NCBI RefSeq assembly: GCF_000422425.1
Contig: NZ_AULT01000023.1
Location: forward strand, 1-64,000
Reading direction: 5' to 3'
Length of the DNA: 64,000 nucleotides
Origin: Oceanospirillum beijerinckii DSM 7166
GTDB taxonomy: Bacteria; Pseudomonadota; Gammaproteobacteria; Pseudomonadales; Halomonadaceae
The notes below the pieces were generated by a model. It was not told the origin of the DNA. It did no database searches and saw only the letters and a program-made list of their open reading frames with translations. The position numbers were made by a program, and so were the translations under genes. How positions within the stretch are numbered: position 1 is the stretch's first letter; each line of letters begins with the position of its first letter. Shown one piece after another: positions 54,708-64,000 of this stretch.

Positions 54708-54797
54708 GGCTTGGATAAGCGAAGCGCCATCCGACAAAGCCCCTATATATACCAGAAAATTGTCGGAAGGCGCCTTGCGGCTTTTCCGACCTACAAA
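54708..54797. repeat. REP-type palindromic element, copy 4
   Basis: TTGGATAAGCGAAGCGCCAT...GGCGCCTTGCGGCTTTTCC, then a tail TATTTGGTTTGGTGTTA shared with copy 1. It lies 19 bp past the acnA stop and may act as its 3' end. Confidence 0.85.
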
Positions 54798-54815
54798 AGC
54801 TTATTTGGTTTGGTG

Positions 54816-57533
54816 TTATGAATTCGACGCGATAATATCGCGCAGCACCATCGGCAGAATGCCTTTATGACGGATCTGATCCAGCTCAGATGAGGTATCC
54901 ACACGAGAGGTCAGTTCAATCTGCTGTGATGAGCCGTCCGCTCTGTTGATGGTCAGTGCGACAGTGCCGCGTGGCTCCAGCGTATCAATACCGTTCAGAT
55001 CGAAGGTCTCTGTGCCATCCAGGTTCAGAGACGCCCGTGTCACGCCTTCAGGCAGTTGCAGCGGCAGAACGCCCATACCCACCAGATTGGATTTGTGAAT
55101 ACGCTCAAAGCTCTCTGCGATGATGGCTCTTACACCCAGCAGTGCAGGCCCTTTGGCTGCCCAGTCACGGGATGAACCTGTGCCATACAGCTTACCACCA
55201 AAGACAACGGTCGAGGTGCCTTCTGCACGGTAACGCTCAGCGGCATCGTAAATAGACATCTGCGCTGGAGCCGCGTCAGCCGAGTAATAGTTAGTTACTG
55301 CGCCAGTGGTGCCCGGTAGCAACAGGTTTCTGGCTTTTACGTTGCCAAAAATACTACGCAGCATCACATGGTGGTTACCACGACGTGCGCCCAGAGAGGT
55401 CATATCTTCGTCAGCAACACCCTGTGAACTCAGGTATTCCCCTGGAGGAGAATCCGGGCGGATACGGCTTACCGGCGAGATATGGTCGGTGGTGGTGTTG
55501 TCATCACACATCACCAGCATACGCGCGCCTGAGATATTGCTCAGAGAGTCTTCTGGTGTTTCCAGTGAGAAACCGTCAAAGAAGGAGATCTCCTGAATAT
55601 ACGTTGACTCCGCATCCCATTTATACACAGGGCCTGTCGGGGACTCCAGGTTCTGCCAGGTCTCAGGGCCATCCAGAGAGTTTTCATAGGTCTCACGGAA
55701 GGCTTTCGGGTCCATACACTCTTGCATGGTCTGAGTGATTTCAGCGTTGCTTGGCCAGATATCTTTCAGGAACACATCGTTGCCGTTGGCGTCCTGACCA
55801 ATAGGCTGGGTCATGACATCAATATTAACGTTACCGGCTATCGCCATCGCCACAACCAACGGGGGTGACATCAGGAAGTTGGTATCCACATCCGGGTGTA
55901 CACGACCCTCAAAGTTACGGTTACCGGACAGCACAGACGCCGCGATAATATCGTGCTTTTGCAGCGCTTCTTCGATGCTTGGTGCCAGAGGTCCCGAGTT
56001 ACCCACGCAGGTGGTACAACCGTAACCGGCGGTATTAAAGCCCAGGGCATCCAGATGCTGTTGCAGTCCTGCTTTAGTTAAGAAATCGGTGGCCACCGGT
56101 GACCCCGGAGCCAGAGAGGTTTTAACGCCAGCCGGTACCTTCATGCCCAGCTCATTGGCTTTCTTGGCCAGCAGACCCGCAGCAATCAGCAAGCCAGGGT
56201 TAGAGGTGTTGGTACAGGCCGTAATAGCGGCAATTACGATATCGCCGTCTTTTAGTTCTCTTTCTGGCTGGGGTTGGAAAATACCCGCTTCATCTGCCTT
56301 CATTGGCGTTACGGTAACCACTTCAGGATTACGGTCGCCTTCAGCGGCGGCTTTTCTGAAGACATTGCCAATCTCAGCCAGGGGCAGTCGGTCCTGAGGG
56401 CGTTTTGGACCTGCGACAGAAGGCTCAACTGTGGACAGATCAAGCTGAAGCAGATCGGTATATTTCGGCAGCGCCTGACCCGGGGTCCAGGCCATGTTCT
56501 GTGCTTTATAGAACTCCAGTGGCAGTTCACCGTCACGACCGGTGGCTTTCATATATTCAGCAGAGACTTCATCAAATGGGAAGAAGCCCATTGTTGCGCC
56601 ATATTCTGGCGACATATTGGCGATGGTTGCACGATCCGGCAGGGACAGGTTGGCACAACCTTCACCTACGTATTCAACAAACTTACCAACGACACCGCCA
56701 GGGAAATTACGCAGCATCTCGGTGATGGTCAGTACCAGATCTGTTGCGGTTACGCCTTCTCTTAGCGCGCCTGTCAGCTCAACACCGACTACTTCAGGTG
56801 CCAGCATCTGCATCGGCTGACCCAGCATGGAAGCACCGGCTTCAATACCGCCCACACCCCAGCCGACAATACCCAGGGCGTTCGCCATTGGCGTATGACT
56901 GTCCATACCGATCAGCGTATCCGGAATCATCAGACCATTCATATGGAGATAGCCTTGTGCCAGATATTCCAGGTTCACCTGGTGCACAATACCGGTTTGT
57001 GGCGGAATAATACGGATGGTGTTGAACGCCTGCGCGCCCCATTTCAGGAAGGCATAACGTTCTTTGTTTCGGGCTGCTTCCAGCTCGCCATTGATCCTTA
57101 GAGACGCCGGGCTGCCGGTATTATCCATAGTCACCGTGTGATCGATCACCAGATCCGCACGTACCAGAGGCTCAATAATCGCAGGATCAAGGCCCATACG
57201 CTGAACTGCTGAACGCATCGCGGCAAAATCAACAATAGCAGGTGTGCCACTCAGGTCGTGCATAATTACACGACCCGCTGTGAAAGGAATTTCGATCGGC
57301 TGCTTGCCCTGATGTTCAGTCCAGCCACCCAGCGCCTGAACCTGCTCAGCGGTTACGCCGTTTTGACCCACATTACGGGCGATCCCTTCCAGGATAGGAC
57401 GAAGAGAAAAAGGGAGTTCATCCAGCTTGATACCAAACTGTTCAGCGGTATCAGGAAGGCTATGGTAGCTGTGGGTGGTGCCTGGGAGCGTTCTAACCGA
57501 ACGGGATGGATCGAAATTTATTGGAGTTGTCAT
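54816..57533 (-). CDS. acnA: Aconitate hydratase A
   Basis: 905 residues; interconverts citrate and isocitrate with a [4Fe-4S] cluster in the cytoplasm. Cluster cysteines are in ACTNTSNPGLL and GYGCTTCVGNSGPL. HQVNLEYLAQGYL, DTLIGMDSHTPMANALGIVGWGVGGIEAGASMLGQPMQM, GTGSSRDWAAKGPALLGVRAIIAESFERIHKSNLVGMGVLPL identify the AcnA/IRP1 branch. The length is close to E. coli AcnA (891). AAAGG lies 7 bases before the ATG. It is transcribed divergently from acnB. Confidence 0.95.
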   Translation of the reverse strand: MTTPINFDPSRSVRTLPGTTHSYHSLPDTAEQFGIKLDELPFSLRPILEGIARNVGQNGVTAEQVQALGGWTEHQGKQPIEIPFTAGRVIMHDLSGTPAIVDFAAMRSAVQRMGLDPAIIEPLVRADLVIDHTVTMDNTGSPASLRINGELEAARNKERYAFLKWGAQAFNTIRIIPPQTGIVHQVNLEYLAQGYLHMNGLMIPDTLIGMDSHTPMANALGIVGWGVGGIEAGASMLGQPMQMLAPEVVGVELTGALREGVTATDLVLTITEMLRNFPGGVVGKFVEYVGEGCANLSLPDRATIANMSPEYGATMGFFPFDEVSAEYMKATGRDGELPLEFYKAQNMAWTPGQALPKYTDLLQLDLSTVEPSVAGPKRPQDRLPLAEIGNVFRKAAAEGDRNPEVVTVTPMKADEAGIFQPQPERELKDGDIVIAAITACTNTSNPGLLIAAGLLAKKANELGMKVPAGVKTSLAPGSPVATDFLTKAGLQQHLDALGFNTAGYGCTTCVGNSGPLAPSIEEALQKHDIIAASVLSGNRNFEGRVHPDVDTNFLMSPPLVVAMAIAGNVNIDVMTQPIGQDANGNDVFLKDIWPSNAEITQTMQECMDPKAFRETYENSLDGPETWQNLESPTGPVYKWDAESTYIQEISFFDGFSLETPEDSLSNISGARMLVMCDDNTTTDHISPVSRIRPDSPPGEYLSSQGVADEDMTSLGARRGNHHVMLRSIFGNVKARNLLLPGTTGAVTNYYSADAAPAQMSIYDAAERYRAEGTSTVVFGGKLYGTGSSRDWAAKGPALLGVRAIIAESFERIHKSNLVGMGVLPLQLPEGVTRASLNLDGTETFDLNGIDTLEPRGTVALTINRADGSSQQIELTSRVDTSSELDQIRHKGILPMVLRDIIASNS

Positions 57534-58278
57534 TTTTTATACCTTTCGCAGAGAGGACGTTGCTGAAGCTACAACCTTTTTTGCACGAGCTTCTGGTCAT
57601 TACATGAGTTTCTGGAAATTACCAGAACCGTTGGTCGCTACCAGAGCTGCCCGGTTTCCAGGTTAGCCGTATTTTCAGCCGTCAAACGAACCGCTATGTC
57701 TTGCAACATAAATTATTATCACGTCAAGATTGTCGACAATATTAGCCATAAAATGCCTTAAAGCAAGTTTTGACGGCAGACTTTAGTCTGAACTTCATAC
57801 AATCTAAGACTATTTTCTAGTGTTTATGCGTCTGCTTGAATAATTTTGAAGGCGGATTGAATGGATTTATATAGCTCAGTGTGACTGGAGAGTTTTGTAT
57901 GAACAGCATTGAAATAAGGCTTTTTCAATACGGATTATCATCCGTATGATTGCTATAAACTAGGGCTTGAGAGGTGTGCTTTGAATCCTTTGAGGTGCGT
58001 TTTTAAGCGATAAAAGCGGCAAAGGCTATGTCGCATTGAGTACATGATTGAGCGTTTCAGGCTAGGCTACAGGCCTCTATGCCCTTAAGGCTTTCAGTGA
58101 GTTTTTATTTAGATCTTAATTAAATTACCTGTCTGGAACGCACGGAGTTTTAGTACTTTTGTCTAAAATTTGTCGACTTTTCGCTTCATTTAAAGAGTTT
58201 TCATTGAGCTGATAGCCACTTTATTCTTATAATCCGCTCCACAAATCATAACTAGATTTAAGTGAGACGTTTGACGCT
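57534..58278. other. 745-bp divergent region between acnA and acnB
   Basis: No gene seen. It holds both promoters; the acnB side is AT-rich. The clearest structure is the palindrome TTCTGG-AAATTA-CCAGAA at 57610-57627, flanked by extra half-sites (TTCTGG at 57580, CCAGAG at 57640), placed for control of acnA. Confidence 0.6.
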
Positions 58279-61074
58279 ATGAGTTACTATTCTGATTACC
58301 TGGAAGAAATTGAGGTTCGTAAAAACGACCTAGGCCTGAACCCTAAGCCAATCGACAGCGCGGAATTGCTATCTGAAATCATTGCCCAGATCAAAGACAC
58401 TGGTAATGCAGAGCGCGAAGCTTCTCTAAACTTCTTCATCTACAACACTCTGCCAGGTACGACACCTGCAGCAGGTGTTAAAGCTAAATTCCTGAAAGAC
58501 ATCGTTACTGGTGCTGAAACAGTGGCAGAGATCTCTCCTGAGTTTGCTCTGGAGCAGCTGTCTCACATGAAAGGCGGCCCTTCTGTTGAAGCGCTGCTGG
58601 ATATCGCACTGTCTGATCACGCTCAAGCGGCAGCGGCTGGCGAAATCATGAAGTCTCAGGTATTCCTGTACGACTCTGATACAACCCGTCTGGCAGACGC
58701 CTACAAAGCGGGTAATGCCATCGCGACAGAGATTCTGGAAAGCTACTCAAAAGCTGAGTTCTTCACCAAGCTGGATGATATCCCAGAGAAGATCGATGTA
58801 GTGACCTATATCGCTGCTGAAGGTGATATCTCTACTGACTTGCTGTCTCCGGGTAACCAATCCCACTCCCGTGCTGACCGTGAATTACACGGCAAGTGCA
58901 TGATCTCTCCTGAAGCTCAGCAAGAGATCGTTGAGTTAGGCAAGAAGTACCCTAATGCTAAAGTGATGCTGATCGCTGAGAAAGGCACCATGGGCGTAGG
59001 TTCTTCCCGTATGTCCGGTGTAAACAACGTTGCACTGTGGGCGGGTGAGCCAACTTCTCCATACATCCCGTTTGTTAACAACAAGCCGGTTGTAGCGGGT
59101 ACTAACGGTATCGCACCTATCTTCCTGACCACTGTGGGTGTAACCGGCGGTATCGGTCTGGATCTGAAAAACTGGGTTAAGAAAACTGACGAGAACGGCG
59201 AAATCGTACGTGACGCAAATGGCGATCCAGTACTGGAAGAGGCCTACTCCGTTGCAACAGGCACCGTTCTGACGATCGATACTAAAGCTAAGAAGCTGTA
59301 TAACGGCGATAAAGAGCTGGTTGACGTATCTGATGCTTTCACACCACAAAAAGTGGAATTTATGAAAGCGGGCGGTTCTTATGCAGTAACCTTCGGTAAG
59401 AAACTGCAAACTTTCGCTGCTGAAACTCTGGGTGTCGAAGCTCCTGTTGTTTATGCTGCGTCTAAAGAGATCTCTCATGACGGTCAGGGTCTGACTGCTG
59501 TTGAAAAGATCTTCAACCGTAATGCGGTGGGTGTAACGTCTAAAACGCCTCTGCACGCCGGTTCTGACGTTCGTGTTAAAGTGAACATCGTAGGTTCTCA
59601 GGATACTACTGGTCCTATGACCTGTCAGGAACTGGAAGCGATGGCTGCTTCTACCATCTCTCCAAGCGTTGATGGTGCATTCCAGTCCGGTTGTCACACG
59701 GCGTCTGTATGGGACAAGAAAGCTCAGGCAAACACGCCTAAGCTGATGGCGTTTATGAACGCATTCGGTGTAATCACTGCACGTGACCCGAAAGGCGTTT
59801 ACCACTCTATGACTGACGTTATTCACAAAGTACTGAATGACATCACCGTTGACGACCGCGCGATTATCATCGGTGGTGACTCTCACACCCGTATGTCTAA
59901 AGGTGTTGCGTTTGGTGCTGACTCCGGTACTGTTGCAATCGCTCTGGCCACGGGTGAAGCGGCAATGCCAATCCCTGAGTCTGTGAAAGTAACTTTCAAA
60001 GGTGCTATGAAGCCTCACATGGACTTCCGTGACATCGTACACGCCACTCAGGCGCAGATGCTGAAGAAGTTCAACGGCGAAAACGTATTCCAGGGTCGTG
60101 TCATCGAAGTACAGATCGGTACGCTGCTGGCTGACCAGGCCTTCACTTTCACCGACTGGACTGCAGAGATGAAAGCGAAAGCTTCTATCTGTATTTCTAC
60201 CGATGAAACCCTGATCGAATCTCTGGAGCTGGCTAAGTCCCGTATTCAGATCATGATCGACAAGGGTATGGAAAACGAAGCGGGCATGCTGCAAGGTCTG
60301 ATCGATCTGGCTGACAAGCGTATCGCTGAAGTTAAATCCGGTGAAGCACCTGCTCTGGCTCCAGACGACAACGCTAAGTACTACGCTGAGCTGGTTGTTG
60401 ACCTGGACGCAATCGACGAGCCAATGATTGCTGACCCTGACGTAAACAACGAAGACGTTTCCAAGCGTTACACGCACGATGTGATTCGTCCGGCGTCTTA
60501 CTACGACGGCCGTAAGGTTGATCTGGGCTTCGTGGGTTCTTGTATGGTTCACAAAGGCGATATGCAGATCATTGCTGCTATGCTGCGTAACCTGGAGAAA
60601 AAGGGTCCAATCACGTTCAACGCACCTCTGGTTGTTGCGCCACCAACGTACAATATCGTTGATGAGCTGAAAGCAGAAGGCGACTGGGATATCCTGGCGA
60701 AATACGCGGGCTTCACTTTCGATGATGAAAATCCAAAAGAAGAAGCGCGTACTCAGTACGAGAACATCCTTTACCTGGAGCGCCCTGGTTGTAACCTGTG
60801 TATGGGTAACCAGGAGAAAGCGGCACCTGGTGACACTGTGCTGGCGACTTCTACCCGTCTGTTCCAGGGCCGTGTAGTAGAAGATACTACTGAGAAGAAA
60901 GGTGAGTCTCTGCTGGGCTCTACGCCAATGGTTGTACTGTCTACTATCCTGGGTCGTTTCCCGACTCTGGAAGAGTACAAAGCTGCCGTTGAAGGTATCA
61001 ACCTGACGTCTTTCGCTCCACCAAGCGAAGATCTGAGCGTTTCACCTCAAGCTATCCCAGCTGCACGTATCTAA
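58279..61074 (+). CDS. acnB: Aconitate hydratase B, long Bacteroidetes-like form
   Basis: 931 residues, the bifunctional aconitase/2-methylisocitrate dehydratase group. Iron-sulfur cysteines lie in GSCMVHKGDM and LERPGCNLCMGNQ; GGDSHTRMSKGVAFGADSG and VGSQDTTGPMT are also AcnB signatures. It is longer than the ~865-residue E. coli enzyme and differs from it throughout, but as I remember it, resembles flavobacterial AcnB (LSPGNQSHSRADRELHGKCMISPEAQ). Codons are strongly biased, indicating high expression. The propionyl-CoA made by MmsA could enter the methylcitrate route using this enzyme. Confidence 0.95.
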   Translation: MSYYSDYLEEIEVRKNDLGLNPKPIDSAELLSEIIAQIKDTGNAEREASLNFFIYNTLPGTTPAAGVKAKFLKDIVTGAETVAEISPEFALEQLSHMKGGPSVEALLDIALSDHAQAAAAGEIMKSQVFLYDSDTTRLADAYKAGNAIATEILESYSKAEFFTKLDDIPEKIDVVTYIAAEGDISTDLLSPGNQSHSRADRELHGKCMISPEAQQEIVELGKKYPNAKVMLIAEKGTMGVGSSRMSGVNNVALWAGEPTSPYIPFVNNKPVVAGTNGIAPIFLTTVGVTGGIGLDLKNWVKKTDENGEIVRDANGDPVLEEAYSVATGTVLTIDTKAKKLYNGDKELVDVSDAFTPQKVEFMKAGGSYAVTFGKKLQTFAAETLGVEAPVVYAASKEISHDGQGLTAVEKIFNRNAVGVTSKTPLHAGSDVRVKVNIVGSQDTTGPMTCQELEAMAASTISPSVDGAFQSGCHTASVWDKKAQANTPKLMAFMNAFGVITARDPKGVYHSMTDVIHKVLNDITVDDRAIIIGGDSHTRMSKGVAFGADSGTVAIALATGEAAMPIPESVKVTFKGAMKPHMDFRDIVHATQAQMLKKFNGENVFQGRVIEVQIGTLLADQAFTFTDWTAEMKAKASICISTDETLIESLELAKSRIQIMIDKGMENEAGMLQGLIDLADKRIAEVKSGEAPALAPDDNAKYYAELVVDLDAIDEPMIADPDVNNEDVSKRYTHDVIRPASYYDGRKVDLGFVGSCMVHKGDMQIIAAMLRNLEKKGPITFNAPLVVAPPTYNIVDELKAEGDWDILAKYAGFTFDDENPKEEARTQYENILYLERPGCNLCMGNQEKAAPGDTVLATSTRLFQGRVVEDTTEKKGESLLGSTPMVVLSTILGRFPTLEEYKAAVEGINLTSFAPPSEDLSVSPQAIPAARI

Positions 61075-61150
61075 TCACTGATAAAGTGACTGGCTACAAC
61101 CCTGAGCATTCAATGCTATTCACTTAAGCATTGAATGCCAGCGGAAAAAA

Positions 61151-61190
61151 CAAAGCCCGGTATCTGGTTTCCTGATGCCGGGCTTTTTTG
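61151..61190 (+). terminator. Terminator of acnB
   Basis: AAAGCCCGG...CCGGGCTTTTTT: 9-bp stem plus further pairing of TATC/GATG, followed by six T. It lies 77 bp past the stop. Confidence 0.88.
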
Positions 61191-61357
61191 TGTTTGTTCA
61201 GCAGGATTGTAAGATAGAGTGGAAAGGTACTTGATTTTACGATGTTAGCAGTGGCTTAAGCTGTAGTCGCTCTTCCAAATATATTGGTTAGAGAGTCTGT
61301 TAAAAGTGTATTTATATCTATTGTTCAGACCTCAAGTTGATATGGTAAATTAAATGA

Positions 61358-61897
61358 CTAAAACGAAGAGCCCGGTTGTTTCAAAAACTCAATCTCTTCT
61401 GGTGTAGATTCCCGTCCAAGTATTTCATTACGATGGGGGTAACGGCCAAAGCGGTCGATAATCTCTTTGTGCTTAAGTTCAAACTGCAGATTATTTTCAT
61501 TGCCTAATCGGGTAAACATCTCAACTGCCAGGGTATGAATATCAGGATCTTCACTGTGCATCAGCGGCATATAGATAAAAGATCTTTCATTAGCCGTTAG
61601 GGACTGGTCATCGCCCACCTCAATAGCTTTCAGTGTCAGGGCAACGGCCTGCTCATCAGCGGCAAAGGCCTGTGGTGTATCACGATAAATATTTCTGGAG
61701 AACTGATCCAAAACAATCACTTCTGCCAAGCGCCCTCTTGGTTGATCCCGCCACGTGACAAGTTCATGACTGATTGCGGCTTTAAGATAGGCTTCAAAAC
61801 GCTGCTTGATCATCTGATCGAGCTTTGAATCCTTTATCCACCACTGCTCAGGCTTGAGTTCAAAAAACCAGAATTCAATTACCGGCTGCCACAACAT
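61358..61897 (-). CDS. DUF924-family protein
   Basis: 179 residues, all-helical. VIEFWFFELKPEQWWIKDSKLDQMIKQRF, LAEVIVLDQFSRNIYRDTPQAFAAD and RSFIYMPLMHSEDPDIHTLAVEMF, then GRYPHRNEILGRESTPEEIEFL, are the conserved DUF924 blocks. The function is unknown; the fold is related to tetratricopeptide-type helices. AGGAGG lies 5 bases before the ATG. It stands alone. Confidence 0.88.
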   Translation of the reverse strand: MLWQPVIEFWFFELKPEQWWIKDSKLDQMIKQRFEAYLKAAISHELVTWRDQPRGRLAEVIVLDQFSRNIYRDTPQAFAADEQAVALTLKAIEVGDDQSLTANERSFIYMPLMHSEDPDIHTLAVEMFTRLGNENNLQFELKHKEIIDRFGRYPHRNEILGRESTPEEIEFLKQPGSSF

Positions 61898-62039
61898 ACA
61901 GACCTCCTGGTCATTTATTTTCTATGAAGTTTAGCTTTTAGCGTAAGAGCTATACTCCATCTGTGCCAGATAAAGTTTGTTATTGAGTTGTTGGCGTCAG
62001 TGGATTCAGGTGAAGGCCTGTCGGGTTATTATGCTGAGG

Positions 62040-62651
62040 TTAATATTCCACTGGAACGATATGTTCGGCATAAAGAGTATAACCCGCTTGTGCCAGTTCA
62101 GTGGTTGCACCTTCTACAGAGATGCGTCCGCTAACCCATACGGCATCCATGAGTGTATCTTCAGAGACAGGGATTTCACTTTTAACATAGAGGATCTGGT
62201 TTGATGGTGGCGGTGGTACGTGAATACAAGCGCCAAAAAATGGCACTAAAAGAAATTCGGTAATGCCCTCAGGTGTCACTTCCAGTGGTACAACAAAGCC
62301 GCCTAAGCGTACAGGTTGACTGTCCAGAGCACCCACAACAGGTGCAGAGCGATAAGCTTCTTCCAGTTTCCCCATAATCTCCTGAATAAGAGGGTCATCA
62401 TCAGTCAGCTGCGCGATCCTCTCTGGATCATACTGATCCAGAATAGCATCGGCTCTAAAGCCATCAGGCACCAGATCATCCCACTCCAGATCCAGTAATT
62501 TATTATTCCAGCGGGATTGAATACGCTCGGATAGTTGATCAAAACCTTCCGGCTTAGAGGTGGCATAAGCCGGGGATGATACGGATATTAGCGCTGCCAA
62601 TAAGAGACAGGCAGTGCTTACAGCGATCTGGCGAATAAACGATAGCAACAA
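62040..62651 (-). CDS. DUF3299 protein, exported
   Basis: 203 residues. A signal peptide of ~30 residues ends SSPAYA; the mature part contains GALDSQPVRLGGFVVPLEVTPEGITEFLLVPFFGACIHVPPPPSNQILYV, the DUF3299 core with its CIHVPPPP motif, possibly a metal site. No ATG fits; TTG 62651 is chosen because AAGGG stands 9 bases upstream. DUF3299 proteins commonly follow ABC export/zinc-type genes (Zrg-like clusters), as here after the ABC permease, from which it is separated by a 33-bp palindrome. Confidence 0.85.
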   Translation of the reverse strand: MLLSFIRQIAVSTACLLLAALISVSSPAYATSKPEGFDQLSERIQSRWNNKLLDLEWDDLVPDGFRADAILDQYDPERIAQLTDDDPLIQEIMGKLEEAYRSAPVVGALDSQPVRLGGFVVPLEVTPEGITEFLLVPFFGACIHVPPPPSNQILYVKSEIPVSEDTLMDAVWVSGRISVEGATTELAQAGYTLYAEHIVPVEY

Positions 62652-62783
62652 AATAATAACCCTTAGAGAAAAATGGACTCAGCACTTGGCGGATCAAAAC
62701 TTAAGCACATAATAATTACAAAGCACTAATAGATAAACCTGAGCCTCTCAGTACCTGCACAAAAGTTTTTCGACATTGATACC

Positions 62784-62816
62784 CTACCCTCTCCGGCCAC
62801 TGGCCGGAGAGGGTAG
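62784..62816. repeat. 33-bp near-perfect palindrome
   Basis: Two 16-bp arms, CTACCCTCTCCGGCCA and its exact complement, are separated by one base. It lies between the ABC permease and the DUF3299 gene. No T tract follows. The CCCTCTCC core recalls dispersed palindromic repeats of gammaproteobacteria. Confidence 0.9.
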
Positions 62817-62908
62817 AAATATTGATGTTAGCGTGCCTAAAGAAGCAGGTTTTGGTCTCAGCCTGCTGCTATTTTTTCTCGTTCTCTTTGTCTCCTGCAG
62901 CTGCACTG

Positions 62909-64000
62909 TTAGAGCTTCACTGCCAGGCCTTCTGTTAACGAGATACGATAAGCTCGCCAACCTGGCCAGATTCCAACTAAAATGCCACAAGCAGCAATCA
63001 ATCCCAGCAGCTGCAACTCGCGCCAGGATAGTCCGGCTAACTGCAACCAGATTCCCCACTGCTGATAAACCACAGGTGCGGCTACCAGCAATAATAGATA
63101 AAACACCAGAGTGCCCAGTAAAATACCCATTAGCGTTAATAGCAAGGATTCGGTCACCAGCAGGCCCATCACCTGAATGGGGCGTGCCCCGATCGTACGT
63201 AAGATCGCAATCTCCCGTCGACGTTCATTTAATCCGGTTAAAATGACTGCCATTAAACCGACTAAACCACTGGCCACCACAAAGCCCGCCACAATCAGTA
63301 AGGCGTTTTCAGCAACCGACACCAATTGCCATATCTGCTGTAGTGCCACGCCGGGAATCACCGCCTGTAGTGACTCTGTTTTTTGCGTATTCAGCTTGCG
63401 TTGCACACGGAAGATTTGGGTTTTCTTTTTCACCCCGACCATCAGGGCTGTTACCGATTGCGGTTGCAGCTGAGTTTCAGTCAGCACTTGCTGATTTTTA
63501 GGCAAGCGTTGACTTAAACGGGCACGAATATCCTGCCCCGTATCCGGTGCGCCCCAGCCCACGTGTACCGCTTCAATACTTTCCAGGCTAACCAAGACAC
63601 TACGATCGACTGGTGTTCCGGTTCGCTTGAGGATACCGACCACGGTAAAAGGTTTGTCGTCGTGGTTTTTAAAGCTGGTACGACCGACGCCATGGGCGAT
63701 CACAATGGATTGGCCCGGTTTATAGCCCAGTTTATCCGCTACCTCTGCACCGATTACAGCCTCATATAGACCATCAAAGGTTTTACCTTCAGCGAATTCC
63801 AGCGACTGCTTACGACCGTATTTATAGTGTTCAAAATAGCCTACTTCCGTACCTACTACCCGATATCCCCTATGGGAATCTCCTAATGCTAACGGAATAC
63901 TCCAGGCCACCTCTGGCATCTGACGGATCTGCTCCACCTGCTGCCAGCTGATATTTTTACTGGCGTTGCCCATATGAAATACGGAGTAGAGTAGCAGCTG
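62909..64000 (-). CDS. ABC transporter permease (FtsX/MacB type), start beyond window
   Basis: The frame stays open to the window edge (QLLLYSVFHMGNASKN), so the N-terminus is missing. Visible are a periplasmic domain of ~220 residues and three C-terminal membrane helices: ALLIVAGFVVASGLVGLMAVILTGLNERRREIAILRTIGARPIQVMGLLVTESLLLTLMGILLGTLVFYLL, a typical FtsX region with the RRREIAILRTIGA motif, and a last helix ending at GWRAYRISLTEGLAVKL. With the DUF3299 gene behind it, it resembles metal-related ABC clusters; the ATPase gene would be upstream, outside the window. Confidence 0.88.
   Translation of the reverse strand, partial: QLLLYSVFHMGNASKNISWQQVEQIRQMPEVAWSIPLALGDSHRGYRVVGTEVGYFEHYKYGRKQSLEFAEGKTFDGLYEAVIGAEVADKLGYKPGQSIVIAHGVGRTSFKNHDDKPFTVVGILKRTGTPVDRSVLVSLESIEAVHVGWGAPDTGQDIRARLSQRLPKNQQVLTETQLQPQSVTALMVGVKKKTQIFRVQRKLNTQKTESLQAVIPGVALQQIWQLVSVAENALLIVAGFVVASGLVGLMAVILTGLNERRREIAILRTIGARPIQVMGLLVTESLLLTLMGILLGTLVFYLLLLVAAPVVYQQWGIWLQLAGLSWRELQLLGLIAACGILVGIWPGWRAYRISLTEGLAVKL

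Noticed and set aside
54816-57533. The aconitase A gene as AcnD (2-methylcitrate dehydratase)
   Set aside because: Length and segments follow AcnA, and no prpB, prpC or prpF genes are adjacent.
58936-60552. 538-codon open frame on the minus strand inside acnB
   Set aside because: It is opposite a clear, highly codon-biased acnB gene; the long open frame results from that codon bias and its product resembles nothing.

Overview
The window looks like the chromosome of a marine, Oceanospirillales-type gammaproteobacterium with moderate GC. The evidence is a BCCT osmolyte carrier, a DctPQM TRAP transporter with a UspA-type partner, type I-F CRISPR-Cas, and REP-type intergenic palindromes. This placement is inference from gene content. 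I saw no rRNA or tRNA genes.

Layout. 1-272: end of an IS110-type transposase. 441-6244 (minus strand): a six-gene coenzyme F420 operon, cofH-cofD-cofC-cofE-npdG-LLM oxidoreductase. 7052-7705: a RutR-like TetR regulator. 7958-15548: a membrane protein of unknown function, a VOC protein, a second TetR regulator next to an N-methylproline-demethylase-like flavoprotein, a BCCT transporter and a small IsdG/ABM-fold monooxygenase. 16154-19220: a FecR-domain protein and a CHASE2-GGDEF cyclase. 19252-29891: a complete I-F CRISPR-Cas locus (35 repeats, leader, cas6f, csy3, csy2, csy1, cas2-3, cas1). 30554-35457: a hybrid kinase plus a REC-GGDEF response regulator. 35500-40705: a Fur-box hypothetical gene, uspA, a TRAP transporter and an HpaR-like MarR regulator. 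40959-43454: an MFS protein with a long repeat tail. 44121-54354: cofG, a Tsx-family porin, mmsA, an omega-amino-acid aminotransferase, a LysR regulator, an NCS1 nucleobase permease and dihydropyrimidinase. 54816-61074: divergent acnA and acnB. 61358-64000: a DUF924 protein, a DUF3299 protein and an ABC permease cut by the window edge.

Most interesting reading. A 16-bp palindrome, TTKACC-N4-GGTMAA, lies in front of cofH (two copies), the rutR-like gene, cofG, the aminotransferase/lysR divergent region and the NCS1 permease-dihydropyrimidinase operon. From memory it resembles the E. coli RutR operator, and the only RutR-like protein in the window is encoded beside the F420 operon. I infer one regulon that makes F420, recycles it with NADPH (npdG), uses it in an LLM-family reductase, and imports and degrades pyrimidines or related cyclic ureides. 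The LLM enzyme could replace the usual dihydropyrimidine dehydrogenase, giving an F420H2-dependent reductive pyrimidine pathway. The missing beta-ureidopropionase and the identity of the LLM substrate are the main gaps.
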